A stretch of DNA of 64,000 nucleotides from Microbacterium sp. (GTDB taxonomy: Bacteria > Actinomycetota > Actinomycetes > Actinomycetales > Microbacteriaceae), in the NCBI GenBank assembly GCA_002703245.1, contig NZTV01000062.1, positions 30,476 through 94,475 of the forward strand, in the 5' to 3' direction. The position numbers were made by a program, and so were the translations under genes. Each line of letters starts with the position of its first letter. Within the stretch, counting starts at the first letter, position 1. The notes below the pieces were generated by a model. The model worked only from the letters and a program-made list of their open reading frames with translations. It was not told where the DNA came from and did no database searches. This document shows positions 1 through 8,374 of this stretch, one piece after another.

Positions 1-40
1 CCGGTCGCCGGAAATCGGGGTGATGGGTCAGAGTCGAGTC

Positions 41-394
41 ATGAGAAGTGTCACCTACGCCGGACAGAACATCCTGACCGCCGACGACGTCGCCGAGGCG
101 ATGGTGGCTCTCTCGGTGGCGCTGAGCAACGAGCGACGTACCGAGGTGGTGACCGTGCCGATCTGCACGACCGAGGGGAATGTGGCCACGGCAGACCTGG
201 TCATCGGCGCCGGCAACGACGTGATCTCCGTGCCGGTCGAGTGGATGGGCGAGGAACCCGACTTCGACGATGCCGCCGAGCGGTTGCGCGCGCATGTGCT
301 CTACCCGTCGACCCCGATCGTCGCCGCCGGGAACCCGCCGGAGCGCGGCGTCGACTGGGCCGGTGACCTCGACCTCGACATCGACCGCGGCTGA
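41..394 (+). CDS. small acidic protein of unknown function
   Basis: A 117-aa acidic protein with no signal peptide or membrane segment, so probably cytosolic. I do not recognise the family. It reads as alternating helix and strand (a helix around ADDVAEAMVALSVAL, then valine-rich strands) and ends in an Asp-rich tail. I chose the ATG at 41. An in-frame ATG at 23 would add six residues, and neither start has a strong ribosome binding site. It converges on the ribokinase gene with only 25 bp between the stops. No motif hints at a function. Confidence 0.55.
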   Translation: MRSVTYAGQNILTADDVAEAMVALSVALSNERRTEVVTVPICTTEGNVATADLVIGAGNDVISVPVEWMGEEPDFDDAAERLRAHVLYPSTPIVAAGNPPERGVDWAGDLDLDIDRG

Positions 395-419
395 TCCGCC
401 GCCCCGCCGCCGGACGGGT

Positions 420-1232
420 TCAGTCGGTGAGCCACTGTTGGGCGCCGCGACGCAGACACGCGGCGGTGGCCGCGTCGACCGCGCGTTGCAACGCGTCCCC
501 GCGGCCGGCCCCGGCCACGAGCGCGGCGGCGAGGGTGCCGGCGAACGCGTCTCCGGCGCCGGCGGTGTCCAGCGGCGTGATCGGTTCGGGCGTCGCGACC
601 TCCCCCGCCCAGCGGGCACCGTCGCCGCCCCGGGTGGTGCAGATGCGGTCCTGCGCGACGCGTTCGCCGAGCTGACGCCGCTCGTGCTCGTTGACGATCA
701 CGACGTCGGCCTGTTCGAGCACATCGCCGAGATCGTCGCGCCAGGGCGAGGGGTTGACCACGAGGGTCGCCCCGGCGTCCGCGGCGCGGGTGGCCACGGC
801 GCGGACGACCGCGGCGGGGATCTCGAACTGCACCACCACGACGTCGTCGGGTGTCCACGTCTCCGCCGCGACCTGTTCCGCCGACACCCGGCCGTTGGCA
901 CCCTCGGTGACGACGATCACGTTCTCGCCGGTGCTGTCCACGATGACGGTCGCGGCGCCCGTGGGGACGTCGGCGAGTCGCGCCACCGCGGAGGTGTCGA
1001 TACCGGCGGCCGAGAGGTGGCGCAGGTAGCGGTCACCGTCGGCGCCGACCGCGGCGATCATGCGGGTCGGGGCGCCGGCGGCGGCCGCCGCGGCGGCCTG
1101 GTTGCCGCCCTTGCCGCCGGGCATGAACGCGCCGGAGAGGCTGTGCACGGTCTCGCCGGGGGAGGGGATGCGTTCGACCTCGAGCACCGTGTCGAGGTTG
1201 AGGGAGCCGACGACGACGACCGTGCCGTTCAC
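420..1232 (-). CDS. rbsK: ribokinase (PfkB family)
   Basis: Cytosolic PfkB-family kinase expected to phosphorylate ribose at O5 with ATP. The 270-aa protein has the N-terminal substrate motif GSLNLD (9-14), the GGKGGNQ signature (39-45) and the C-terminal DTAGAGDAF (222-230) holding the catalytic Asp (about 228) and anion hole. It is somewhat shorter than the usual 300 aa. The start is a GTG overlapping the TGA of the upstream nucleoside hydrolase gene by 4 bp, so the two are probably translationally coupled. Together they would hydrolyse a nucleoside to base and ribose and then activate the ribose. Ribose as substrate is inferred from this neighbour; another pentose is possible. Confidence 0.88.
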   Translation of the reverse strand: MNGTVVVVGSLNLDTVLEVERIPSPGETVHSLSGAFMPGGKGGNQAAAAAAAGAPTRMIAAVGADGDRYLRHLSAAGIDTSAVARLADVPTGAATVIVDSTGENVIVVTEGANGRVSAEQVAAETWTPDDVVVVQFEIPAAVVRAVATRAADAGATLVVNPSPWRDDLGDVLEQADVVIVNEHERRQLGERVAQDRICTTRGGDGARWAGEVATPEPITPLDTAGAGDAFAGTLAAALVAGAGRGDALQRAVDAATAACLRRGAQQWLTD

Positions 1233-2188
1233 GACAGCGCTCCGACGAACAGCTCGCGGTAGCGGGTGGTGTCGACGGCGGTGACGACGCCGGTCGAGGC
1301 GTGGGTTCCGGGGGCCCCGGGGGCGGCGTGGCGCATGTCCACGATCGTCTGTCCCCGGGTCTCGCCCGGCGCGAGCGCCACGCCGACCGGCGCGGCCACG
1401 ACGGTCAGCGCGCCCGGGTCGATCACCGCGCACACGGTGCCCGCGTCGCCGAGCGGCGCTTCGCCGGCGCGCACGCGCCCCTCCTCGCCGCGGCCGGCGG
1501 TCAGGTGGTCCAAAAGCCCGCCGGCGAGCTGTGCCGCGGGCCGTGCGGACGAGGCGAGTGCGCGGATCGCGGTGGTGTCGCACGTGGCGGCGTAGAACGG
1601 TTCCAGCCCGTACATGAGGGTCGGCACGCCGCTGTCGAGCACGACCTCGGCGGCCTCCGGGTCATGCCAGACGTTGAACTCCGCGACCGCCGTGACGTTG
1701 CCGGTACCGATCGCGCCGCCCATGAACACGATGCGGGCGATCTTCGCGCGCACCGCCGGGTACATGCGCAGCAGGAGTGCGATGTTCGTCAGCGGCGCGA
1801 GCGCGATGATCGTCATCGGATCGGCGGCCTCGTCGAGGGTGCGGCGCAGGAGCTCGACGGCGTGAGCGTCGACCGGGGCCCCGCCGTGGGCCGGGAGGGT
1901 GATGTCGGCGAGTCCGTTGGCGCCGTGGACGTGGCTCGCGTCGCGGGGGCGTCCGACGAGCGGTCCCTCCGCGCCGGCGGCGACGGGGATGTCGTCTCGC
2001 CCGGCGACGGCGAGCACCCCGAGGGTGTTCTCGACGACCTGCGCGAGCGAGACATTCCCTGCGGCGCATGTCACCGCCTTCACCTCGAGGGAGGGGTGCG
2101 TGGCGGCCAGGAGGAGGGCCAGTGCGTCGTCGATGCCGGTGTCGACGTCGAGGATCACCGGGAGAGGGGAGGAGGGGGAGGCGTTCAC
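1229..2188 (-). CDS. nucleoside hydrolase (IunH/RihA family)
   Basis: A 319-aa inosine-uridine-preferring nucleoside hydrolase that cleaves the N-glycosidic bond of nucleosides to free base and ribose. The family's calcium-binding DVDTGIDDA motif is at 14-22, followed by the characteristic HGANGLAD segment and the EFNVWHDPEAA motif. The GTG start at 2188 places the first strand (PVILDVDTG) directly after a short leader; an upstream extension would have no family similarity. It is the first gene of a two-gene unit with ribokinase (GTGA overlap). Base specificity (purine or pyrimidine) cannot be told from the sequence. Confidence 0.9.
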   Translation of the reverse strand: MNASPSSPLPVILDVDTGIDDALALLLAATHPSLEVKAVTCAAGNVSLAQVVENTLGVLAVAGRDDIPVAAGAEGPLVGRPRDASHVHGANGLADITLPAHGGAPVDAHAVELLRRTLDEAADPMTIIALAPLTNIALLLRMYPAVRAKIARIVFMGGAIGTGNVTAVAEFNVWHDPEAAEVVLDSGVPTLMYGLEPFYAATCDTTAIRALASSARPAAQLAGGLLDHLTAGRGEEGRVRAGEAPLGDAGTVCAVIDPGALTVVAAPVGVALAPGETRGQTIVDMRHAAPGAPGTHASTGVVTAVDTTRYRELFVGALS

Positions 2189-2228
2189 CCTTCCAGCATG
2201 CCGTGTCCGCGCCTTCCGACATGCCGCA

Positions 2229-2259
2229 GGGCCCGCGTGCACCGGAGTGCAGCGGGCCC
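2229..2259 (-). terminator. hairpin downstream of the DUF4353 lipoprotein gene
   Basis: GGGCCCGC, one unpaired base, TGCAC, a 4-nt loop, then GTGCA and GCGGGCCC form a nearly perfect stem. It lies 15 bp past the stop codon of the minus-strand gene ending at 2275, so it probably terminates the DUF4956/VTC/lipoprotein operon. There is no clear T-tract. Confidence 0.6.
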
Positions 2260-2274
2260 CGCGGGAGGTGACGG

Positions 2275-4089
2275 TCAGGGGCGCGGGGCCGCTCCGCCGG
2301 GACCGGTGCCGCCCCCGCCTGCGCCTCCGCCACCGGCGCCCTGGGTGACGGTCAGCTCGCCGGCGCCGGCCGTGGCGACGGTGGCGCCGTCGGCGACGAG
2401 CGAGTACGACGATCCCGAGGTCACGCTCGGCGTGGAGACGGTGATGCTGGTCGAGCCGTCCGCCGTGAAGGTGCCGATCTCGCTCCCGGAGGCGTCGACG
2501 ACGGTGAGGGCGGTGCCGTCGGCGATGCCGGTGGTGGAGAACTGCACGGCCGACTGCGCCGACATGTCCAGGTCGGTGGTGAGGCCGCCGAGCGCGATGA
2601 GCACGCCACCGTCGATCGAGACCGTCCCGTCGGCGTCGACCGCGCCGTCACCGCCGCCGTAGGGGCCGGAGGTGATCACGGTACCGCCGGTCTGGGTCCA
2701 GTCGCCGTTGATGTCGATGCCGTCCCCGGCACCGTCGTTCGCGGTGCCCGCACCGCCGCCGTCGACCACGAGCGTGCCGCCGGTGACGATGAACTGGGCG
2801 CTCAGGTCGCCGGACTCGGGTTCGGATGCGCCGCCGCCGGGGACGGCGGCGTTGACGCCGTCTTCGCTGGCGGTGATGTCGCTGGTGCCGCCGCTGATCG
2901 TGATGATCTCGGCCTCGAGGCCCTCATAGGAGGTCGTGACCGTGACGGTGCCACCCGAAACCTGCAGCTCCTGCTCCGCGTGGACGCCGTCGTCACCGGA
3001 GGCGACCGTGAGGTCGGCGCCGGCGAGGTGGAGGTACGCATCGGCGTGCACTCCGTCGTCCGAGGCGTCGATGTCGATCGTGCCGCCTTCGAGGACCGCG
3101 ACGACACCGGCGACGATACCCTTGGCGCCGCTGTCGGCCACCGCGTCGGTCGAGCCGCCGCCGGACACGATCGAGACCGTGCCGCCGGTGGTGACCACAT
3201 CGGTGAACGCGTCGATGCCGTCGTCGCCGGCGTCGACGGTGGTCGAGCCACCCTCGATGAGGACGTAGCCGCGCTCGGCCTCCTCCTCGTTGTCGGCCTT
3301 CAGGCCGTCGCCGCCGGCCGTGACGGAGATGTCGCCGTCTCGGATGACGAGGTAGTCCTTGCCGCGGATGCCGTCGTCGACCGCATCCACGGTGACGGTT
3401 CCGGACTGGATGACCAGTCCGTCGCTGGAGGCGATGCCGTCGTTGCCGTTGCCCGTGACGGTCAGGGAACCGGTGCCGGTGATGGTGAGGTCGGCGGAGC
3501 TGTAGAGGGCGGCGTTCGCGTCGGCGTCGTCGGCGTAGGAGGACGCATCGCTGAGCGTGTTGCTCGATCCGTCGGCGAGGATCACGAGCGCCTCGTCGGC
3601 CGCCTGCACATCGATGGCGGCGCCGGCGTCGGTGGTGACGTCGACGTCGTCGAGGACGAGTCGGACCTGTCCGTCGGCGTCGGAGGAGACGACCACCTGG
3701 CCGGTGTAGTCGCCGGAGAGCACGTACGTGCCGGGTTGCGAGATGAGCACGGTGTCACCCTCGTCGACCGCACCCTCGCCGCTGATGGCGGCGGTGGAGC
3801 CCGAGAAGGCGATGGTGGTCGCCTCGTCGAGGTCGTACTCGTCGTCGTCGTCCTTGTCGTGGGTGTCCTGGTTGCCCGCGAGCACGTCGGCGGCGGTGAC
3901 GTCGGCGGTGTCGATGTTCGCGACGGTCACGACGGTGTCGTCGGATTCCTCGGTGACGGCGGCGACGGTGTCCTCGGATGCGGATGAGGCGACCTCGGTC
4001 GCGGTGCAGCCGGCGACGACGAGGGTCAGGGCGAGGGCGGGTGCGGCGGCCAGCCAGAGGCGGCGGGGGCGGCGGGTGCGGATGGTCAT
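2275..4089 (-). CDS. carbohydrate-binding domain lipoprotein (DUF4353-type)
   Basis: A 604-aa exported lipoprotein: an Arg-rich n-region, hydrophobic core and lipobox ending at Cys28 (LVVAGC). An acidic linker (DKDDDDEYDLDEA) follows, then a long beta-solenoid-like stretch of short repeats of the type DDGI / GGTVSI / ASDDGVHADA, typical of the DUF4353 carbohydrate-binding domain. The tail is Gly-rich (GGGGAGGGG). The start at 4089 has an AAGGAC ribosome binding site. It is the last gene of a unit with the VTC-domain and DUF4956 membrane proteins, a grouping seen in many bacteria. The ligand is unknown; a role at the cell surface is inferred from the lipobox. Confidence 0.8.
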   Translation of the reverse strand: MTIRTRRPRRLWLAAAPALALTLVVAGCTATEVASSASEDTVAAVTEESDDTVVTVANIDTADVTAADVLAGNQDTHDKDDDDEYDLDEATTIAFSGSTAAISGEGAVDEGDTVLISQPGTYVLSGDYTGQVVVSSDADGQVRLVLDDVDVTTDAGAAIDVQAADEALVILADGSSNTLSDASSYADDADANAALYSSADLTITGTGSLTVTGNGNDGIASSDGLVIQSGTVTVDAVDDGIRGKDYLVIRDGDISVTAGGDGLKADNEEEAERGYVLIEGGSTTVDAGDDGIDAFTDVVTTGGTVSIVSGGGSTDAVADSGAKGIVAGVVAVLEGGTIDIDASDDGVHADAYLHLAGADLTVASGDDGVHAEQELQVSGGTVTVTTSYEGLEAEIITISGGTSDITASEDGVNAAVPGGGASEPESGDLSAQFIVTGGTLVVDGGGAGTANDGAGDGIDINGDWTQTGGTVITSGPYGGGDGAVDADGTVSIDGGVLIALGGLTTDLDMSAQSAVQFSTTGIADGTALTVVDASGSEIGTFTADGSTSITVSTPSVTSGSSYSLVADGATVATAGAGELTVTQGAGGGGAGGGGTGPGGAAPRP

Positions 4090-4141
4090 GTCAGTGTCCT
4101 TTCGGGGTGCCACTTCGTGGGTGGGCGGGCGGCCGCGGAGG

Positions 4142-4963
4142 TCAGGCGGCCAGGGGTCGGGTGTCGGGGGTGGGGTGGTGGCCGTGGTCGACGGTCGCGT
4201 GGGAGAAGTGTCTGGTGAGCACGCGGTGCCACGGGTTCGACGGGAGGTCGGGGTGGAGGGCGGCCATCCCGGTGCCGTATTTCGAGATGCGGGCGGGACG
4301 GTGGCCTTGGCGCCACAGCGCCCGGTCGAGCGCACCGGCGCGTTGGCCGGACTTCGTCTCGACGATGACCGAGGCCGGCAGCTGGAGGACGGTGCCTCCG
4401 GCGTCGATCCAGGTCAGTTCGGTGTCGATGGTCGCGCGGGACGCGTCGCCCTCGGCGGCGGGCAGCAGCACGGTCGCACGGCGGTAGCGGGTCACGAGGG
4501 TCGGCTGCAACGTCTCGGCCAGGTGTGCGGCGTCCGGGATGCCGGCGTCGACGAGCAGGTCGGTGGCGTAGGCCACGGCGTCGTCGTCGAGTTCGTCGCC
4601 GGTGACCGGCACCCGCTCCTTGACGGTGGCCGACCGGGCGCCCTTGGTCTTCACCTCGAGGAACGACCCGCCCGAGTCGACGTAGGTGCGCGCTCGCACC
4701 TTGAACCGGCGCCGACGCTTACGCGCCGCCCCGAAGTAGCTGTCCAGCGCGGGGGTGTCGAAGTACTGCGAGGCGTACCGCAGCGAGCTTTCGCCGTCGA
4801 TCTCCAGGATCTGGCTTCCGGGGGGAAGCGCCTGCAGCACGGCCGGCAGGTCTCGGCCGGGGACGATGTACTTGCGGTCGACCCGGGTCTGCAGTTCGGC
4901 TTGTGCGTTCAGCTCGTCGAGGCCGATCGGGCGGAGCCGGTCGAGGGGGGTGAGGGTGTTCAT
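4142..4963 (-). CDS. VTC-domain polyphosphate polymerase-like protein
   Basis: A 273-aa cytosolic protein of the VTC (polyphosphate polymerase, triphosphate-tunnel) family. Visible family elements are RVDRKYIV near the N-terminus, FDT, a run of basic residues (RKRRRRFKVRART), FLEVKTKG and IVETKSG, whose charged side chains would line the nucleotide/polyphosphate tunnel. The ATG at 4963 overlaps the stop of the DUF4956 gene (ATGA), so the two are co-translated. Yeast Vtc4 makes polyphosphate from ATP; for bacterial members next to DUF4956 the product is not established. Polyphosphate or protein-modifying activity here is inference. Confidence 0.8.
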   Translation of the reverse strand: MNTLTPLDRLRPIGLDELNAQAELQTRVDRKYIVPGRDLPAVLQALPPGSQILEIDGESSLRYASQYFDTPALDSYFGAARKRRRRFKVRARTYVDSGGSFLEVKTKGARSATVKERVPVTGDELDDDAVAYATDLLVDAGIPDAAHLAETLQPTLVTRYRRATVLLPAAEGDASRATIDTELTWIDAGGTVLQLPASVIVETKSGQRAGALDRALWRQGHRPARISKYGTGMAALHPDLPSNPWHRVLTRHFSHATVDHGHHPTPDTRPLAA

Positions 4964-5610
4964 CGTGTCACCTGCCAGGTGTGGGAGACGGTGTCGGGGG
5001 CGCTGTCGCGGTCGGCCTCGGTCGCGGGGTCGGCGGGGCCGCGGGTGGTGCGGCGGCGGGCGGAGCGGCGGGGGAGGGTGTATCGGACGTTCACGGTGGT
5101 GGTGTCCGAGACGAGGTCGAGGTTGCGGACGGTCACGCGCTGCACGGCGGTGCCGAGGGTCTCTTCGACCGCTTCCCGGGCGTCGTTCTCGTCGGGGTAG
5201 GCCCGGTCGAGGACGAGGGTCTGCTCGCGCGAGCGGCGCAGCACGGCCGGGCTGTCCACGATCGCGATGACGCCGACGATCAGAGTCGACAGGGCCAGCG
5301 CGGTCCAGGTGGCCGATCCGGACAGTCCCGCGATCAGACCGAGCGCGAGAGCGGCCAGGTAGTAGGCGATCTCGCTCTGTTCGATCTCGCGCGACCGCAA
5401 CCGGATGATCGACAGGACGCCGAACAGGCCCAGGCCGAGGCCGGCGCTGACGGTGGTGTCGGCCAAGACCATCGACACCGCCAGCACACCGACGTTGACG
5501 CCGACGAAGGCGACGGCGAGGTCGCGTCGACGGTGTCGGGGGTAGTAGACGGCGAAAGCGAGAACGGCGATCGCGACGAGGTCGAGGGCGATGATGCTGA
5601 GCAGGTCCAT
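4960..5610 (-). CDS. DUF4956 membrane protein
   Basis: A 216-aa integral membrane protein with about five hydrophobic segments in the first 135 residues (LLSIIALDLVAIAVLAF; LAVAFVGVNVGVLAVSMV; GLGLGLFGVLSIIRL; YYLAALALGLIAGL; LALSTLIVGVIAIV) and a soluble C-terminal domain. The conserved FGVLSIIRLRS segment and following acidic residues mark the DUF4956 family. It is the first gene of the operon, coupled by ATGA to the VTC gene, and probably forms the membrane partner of that enzyme. Biochemical role unknown. I used the ATG at 5610, just before the first membrane segment. Confidence 0.8.
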   Translation of the reverse strand: MDLLSIIALDLVAIAVLAFAVYYPRHRRRDLAVAFVGVNVGVLAVSMVLADTTVSAGLGLGLFGVLSIIRLRSREIEQSEIAYYLAALALGLIAGLSGSATWTALALSTLIVGVIAIVDSPAVLRRSREQTLVLDRAYPDENDAREAVEETLGTAVQRVTVRNLDLVSDTTTVNVRYTLPRRSARRRTTRGPADPATEADRDSAPDTVSHTWQVTR

Positions 5611-5695
5611 GGTCTTGTTCTCCTGACGGATGGTGTCGGGAGTACCAAGACAACGGCCCACCGCTATGCGGTTGCTATGACAGGCATCGGACGAG

Positions 5696-5711
5696 GTTAC
5701 GAATCGGTAAC
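5696..5711. promoter_or_regulatory. inverted repeat upstream of DUF4956 operon
   Basis: GTTAC, six bases, GTAAC: a short perfect inverted repeat in the 328-bp gene-less stretch 5611-5938, 86 bp upstream of the DUF4956 start. It could be an operator. Otherwise this stretch shows only GC-rich sequence, and no gene in either direction. Confidence 0.3.
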
Positions 5712-5938
5712 GGGCCGGTTGTGTGCGTGAGGAGGTCCAGTGGCCGGCAGGCGGAAACCCCTGACGCGTGGCCGCTGAGATTAGGGGTTCCCCCGGAGGC
5801 GCGCATCCGGTTCGGGTGCGACACTCGTCTCACCAGACCACGCACCGGGACTCACTGGGGGCAGCCCGGGTGCAGCCGGCGGGATCTGTCGCTTGTCCCG
5901 CCGGCGTCTGGGGCCCCGGGGTGGGGGAGCGCGCGAGA

Positions 5939-6742
5939 ATGGATGTCGTGTCCGCACCGACTGCCCTGACCGATGTGCCCGATCCGACGTTCGTCATGTC
6001 GGAGGGCGGCTTCCGCCTTGCGACGTACTCGTGGGGTGACCCGTCAGGGCCGACGGTCGTGCTCGTGCACGGGTTCGCGTCGAACACGCGCGACAACTGG
6101 GTCAACACGGGGTGGGTGCGCGATCTCACCCGGGACGGCTTCCGCGTCCTCGCACTGGACCAGCGCGGCCATGGGGCCAGCGACAAGCCGCACGACGCCC
6201 GCGAGTATGAGATGAGCGCCCTCGCCCGCGATGTCGAGACCGTGCTCGACACCTACCTCGTCGACACCGTCACCTACGTCGGGTACTCCCTCGGCGCGCG
6301 CGTCGGGTGGGAGGTCGCGCGGCACCTCCAGGGCCGCGTCGAGCGGGTCGTCCTCGGTGGTGTCCCCGACGGTGTCCCGCTCAGCCGGCTCGACCTCGCG
6401 CAAGCGCGTGCGTACGTGCGGGAGGGGGCGGAGGTGACCGATGCGCAGACCCAGCAGTACATCCGCCTCATCGAGCGCGTCGGGGGCAACGACCTCGAGG
6501 CGCTTCTGGCGATCGCCGAGGGGCTGAGGGCCTCCGGCGCCGCCGACCCCGACCCGGCGACCGCCCCCACCCAGCCGGTCTTGATCGCCACCGGGTCGCG
6601 CGACGCCATCCTCGAAGGGTCGAAGGCGCTCGCCGAGGCGTGCCCCGCGGGCCGCTTCGTCGAGATCCCGGACCGCCATCACTTCAACGCCCCGGGATCC
6701 CGCGACTTCCGCGCCGCCGCACGGGCATTCCTCGCCGACTGA
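5939..6742 (+). CDS. alpha/beta hydrolase
   Basis: A 267-aa cytosolic alpha/beta-hydrolase. The oxyanion-hole HG is in VLVHGFAS (about 40-47), the nucleophile Ser in GYSLGAR (about 120), the acid is probably Asp in ATGSRDAI (about 222) and the catalytic His lies in DRHHFNAP (about 246). The spacing and small cap suggest a general ester/epoxide/lactone hydrolase; the substrate cannot be called. The ATG at 5939 follows a GGGGGAG sequence; a GTG three codons later is the alternative. It is a single gene, converging on the monooxygenase gene across a palindromic terminator-like element. Confidence 0.85.
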   Translation: MDVVSAPTALTDVPDPTFVMSEGGFRLATYSWGDPSGPTVVLVHGFASNTRDNWVNTGWVRDLTRDGFRVLALDQRGHGASDKPHDAREYEMSALARDVETVLDTYLVDTVTYVGYSLGARVGWEVARHLQGRVERVVLGGVPDGVPLSRLDLAQARAYVREGAEVTDAQTQQYIRLIERVGGNDLEALLAIAEGLRASGAADPDPATAPTQPVLIATGSRDAILEGSKALAEACPAGRFVEIPDRHHFNAPGSRDFRAAARAFLAD

Positions 6743-6782
6743 CGCGCACCCCGGTCTCCTCCCGGGTCTCCTCGATCCGGCC

Positions 6783-6842
6783 CCTTCTCGCCGAGCCACC
6801 CCCTTGCGCCGTGACGCAAACGGGCCGCTCGGCGACAAGAGG
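6783..6842. terminator. palindromic element between convergent genes (copy 1)
   Basis: Arms CCTTCTCGCCGAGC (6783-6796) and GCTCGGCGACAAGAGG (6827-6842) enclose a second small hairpin (TTGCG/CGCAA). The outer arms match those of the element at 13175-13236, and both copies lie between convergent genes. It is probably a bidirectional terminator belonging to a dispersed repeat family. Confidence 0.55.
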
Positions 6843-6880
6843 CCGGTTCGCGGGCGAAGGTCGCCGCCGCCGGTGCCGGG

Positions 6881-8266
6881 TCAGTCGGCCAGCACCGGAT
6901 GCGCGTCGCCGAGGCGGTCGTTGCCGGGCTGCTCCGTGAGGCGGGCGCGGAGGGTGTTCCCGGCCGTGCCGGCCCGCAGGCGGCCGCGCTCGCGCAGGAT
7001 CGGCATGACGAGTCGGCCGAAGTCCTCCAGGTCGGCGGGTTCGAAGACCGGCTCGATGAGAAAGCCGTCGAGGTCGGTCTCGGCGGCGAGGGCCTCGATG
7101 CCGTCGGCGACCTGCGTCGGGTCTCCCACGAGGCGGAATCCCCGCGTGCCGCGGCCCTTGAGCTGGTCGAGGATCTCCCGCACGGTGGGGGCGTTCTCGC
7201 CGAGGAAGCGCTCGATGTTGCTCGTGCCCATCTGGCCCACCGGGCCGTCCTGACCGAGGACCTGGTGCAGCGTCTTGTCGGGGTCGAGCGTGAGCAGGTC
7301 GATGCCGGTGTTCCCGGCGTAGAGGGATGCGACGATCTCGTCGGTCTGCATCGCGTCGAACTCCGCCTCGTACCGCCGTGCCTCCTCCTCGGTCTCGCCG
7401 ACGAAGACGGTCAGGCCGGCCATCAGCTTCATGCCCCGGGGGTCGCGGCCGCGCTCGGCGGCCAGGGCACGGATGTCGGCGACGGCGGCGGCGGTGCGGG
7501 AAGGTGTGGTGGCCTGGACGAAGACGCACTCGGAGTTGCGGGCGGCGAACGCGCGTCCGGCGGGGGAGGTGCCGGCCTGGAACAGCACGGGGGTGCGCTG
7601 CGGCGACGGCGGGGCCCCGAAGTAACCGCGGGAACGGTAGTGCTCGCCGTCGAAGACGACCGGATGTACGCCGTCCCGCCGGGCGTAGACACCGGTCTCG
7701 CGATCGACGACCCGGGCGTCGTCGTCCCATCCCTCCTCCCACAGGCGTGCGGCCAGCTCCACGTACTCGGCCGCCATCGCGTATCGGGTGTCGTGGGGGA
7801 CGATGCCGTCCTGTCCGAACACGTCGGCGACGGCGTTCTGCGATGCGCCGGTGACGATGTTCCAGCCCACCCGGCCGGAGGTGAGGTGGTCCAGAGACGC
7901 CAGACGGCGGGCGAGTTGGGCGGGATGCTCGAGGCCGGTGGAGAGGGTCACGACGAACCCGAGGGTGTCGGTGTGCTGGGCGAGCACCGGGATCAGGTAG
8001 TCCGGGTCGATCGCGGAGAAGTTGATGCCCTTGGTCGCGGCGATCTCGGGCAGATCACCGTCGACGAGCGGGTAGCCGTAGCCGCCGGCGAAGAACAGGA
8101 AGTCGAAGCCGGAGTCTTCGAGCACGCGGGCGATGTGGATCCAGTGTTGCGGGTCGAGGAAGTCCGCGCTGCGGCTGCGTGGGTGCGCCCAGCTGAAGGT
8201 GCCTCCCACCTGCGGAGCGGCCACCTCGAAAACGCCGAAGTGGAGGGTAGGGGGGTGTTCGTGCAT
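6881..8266 (-). CDS. LLM-class flavin-dependent monooxygenase (NtaA/DszA-like)
   Basis: A 461-aa cytosolic bacterial-luciferase-like monooxygenase that would use FMNH2 and O2 supplied by a separate flavin reductase. The TIM-barrel family segments are visible: the N-terminal TFSWAHPRS, HWIHIARVLEDSGFDFLFFA, LSTGLEHPAQLARRLASLDHLTSGRVGWNIVT and PVLFQAGTSPAGRAFAARN. These place it in the NtaA/SnaA/DszA branch, which oxidises compounds such as nitrilotriacetate or dibenzothiophene sulfone. The start ATG at 8266 has GGGAG six bases upstream. Flavin reductases and a riboflavin kinase lie in the next 5 kb, matching the two-component chemistry. Substrate unknown. Confidence 0.88.
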   Translation of the reverse strand: MHEHPPTLHFGVFEVAAPQVGGTFSWAHPRSRSADFLDPQHWIHIARVLEDSGFDFLFFAGGYGYPLVDGDLPEIAATKGINFSAIDPDYLIPVLAQHTDTLGFVVTLSTGLEHPAQLARRLASLDHLTSGRVGWNIVTGASQNAVADVFGQDGIVPHDTRYAMAAEYVELAARLWEEGWDDDARVVDRETGVYARRDGVHPVVFDGEHYRSRGYFGAPPSPQRTPVLFQAGTSPAGRAFAARNSECVFVQATTPSRTAAAVADIRALAAERGRDPRGMKLMAGLTVFVGETEEEARRYEAEFDAMQTDEIVASLYAGNTGIDLLTLDPDKTLHQVLGQDGPVGQMGTSNIERFLGENAPTVREILDQLKGRGTRGFRLVGDPTQVADGIEALAAETDLDGFLIEPVFEPADLEDFGRLVMPILRERGRLRAGTAGNTLRARLTEQPGNDRLGDAHPVLAD

Positions 8267-8374
8267 GCGTTGCTCCCGTGCGTCGGACCGGATGATCCGC
8301 ACTGTACGGGCGCGATGTTTCCGTCTCGTCACACCGGAGGCGGGGCGGTCGGGGGAGGCGTCGCGGCGGCGCGG

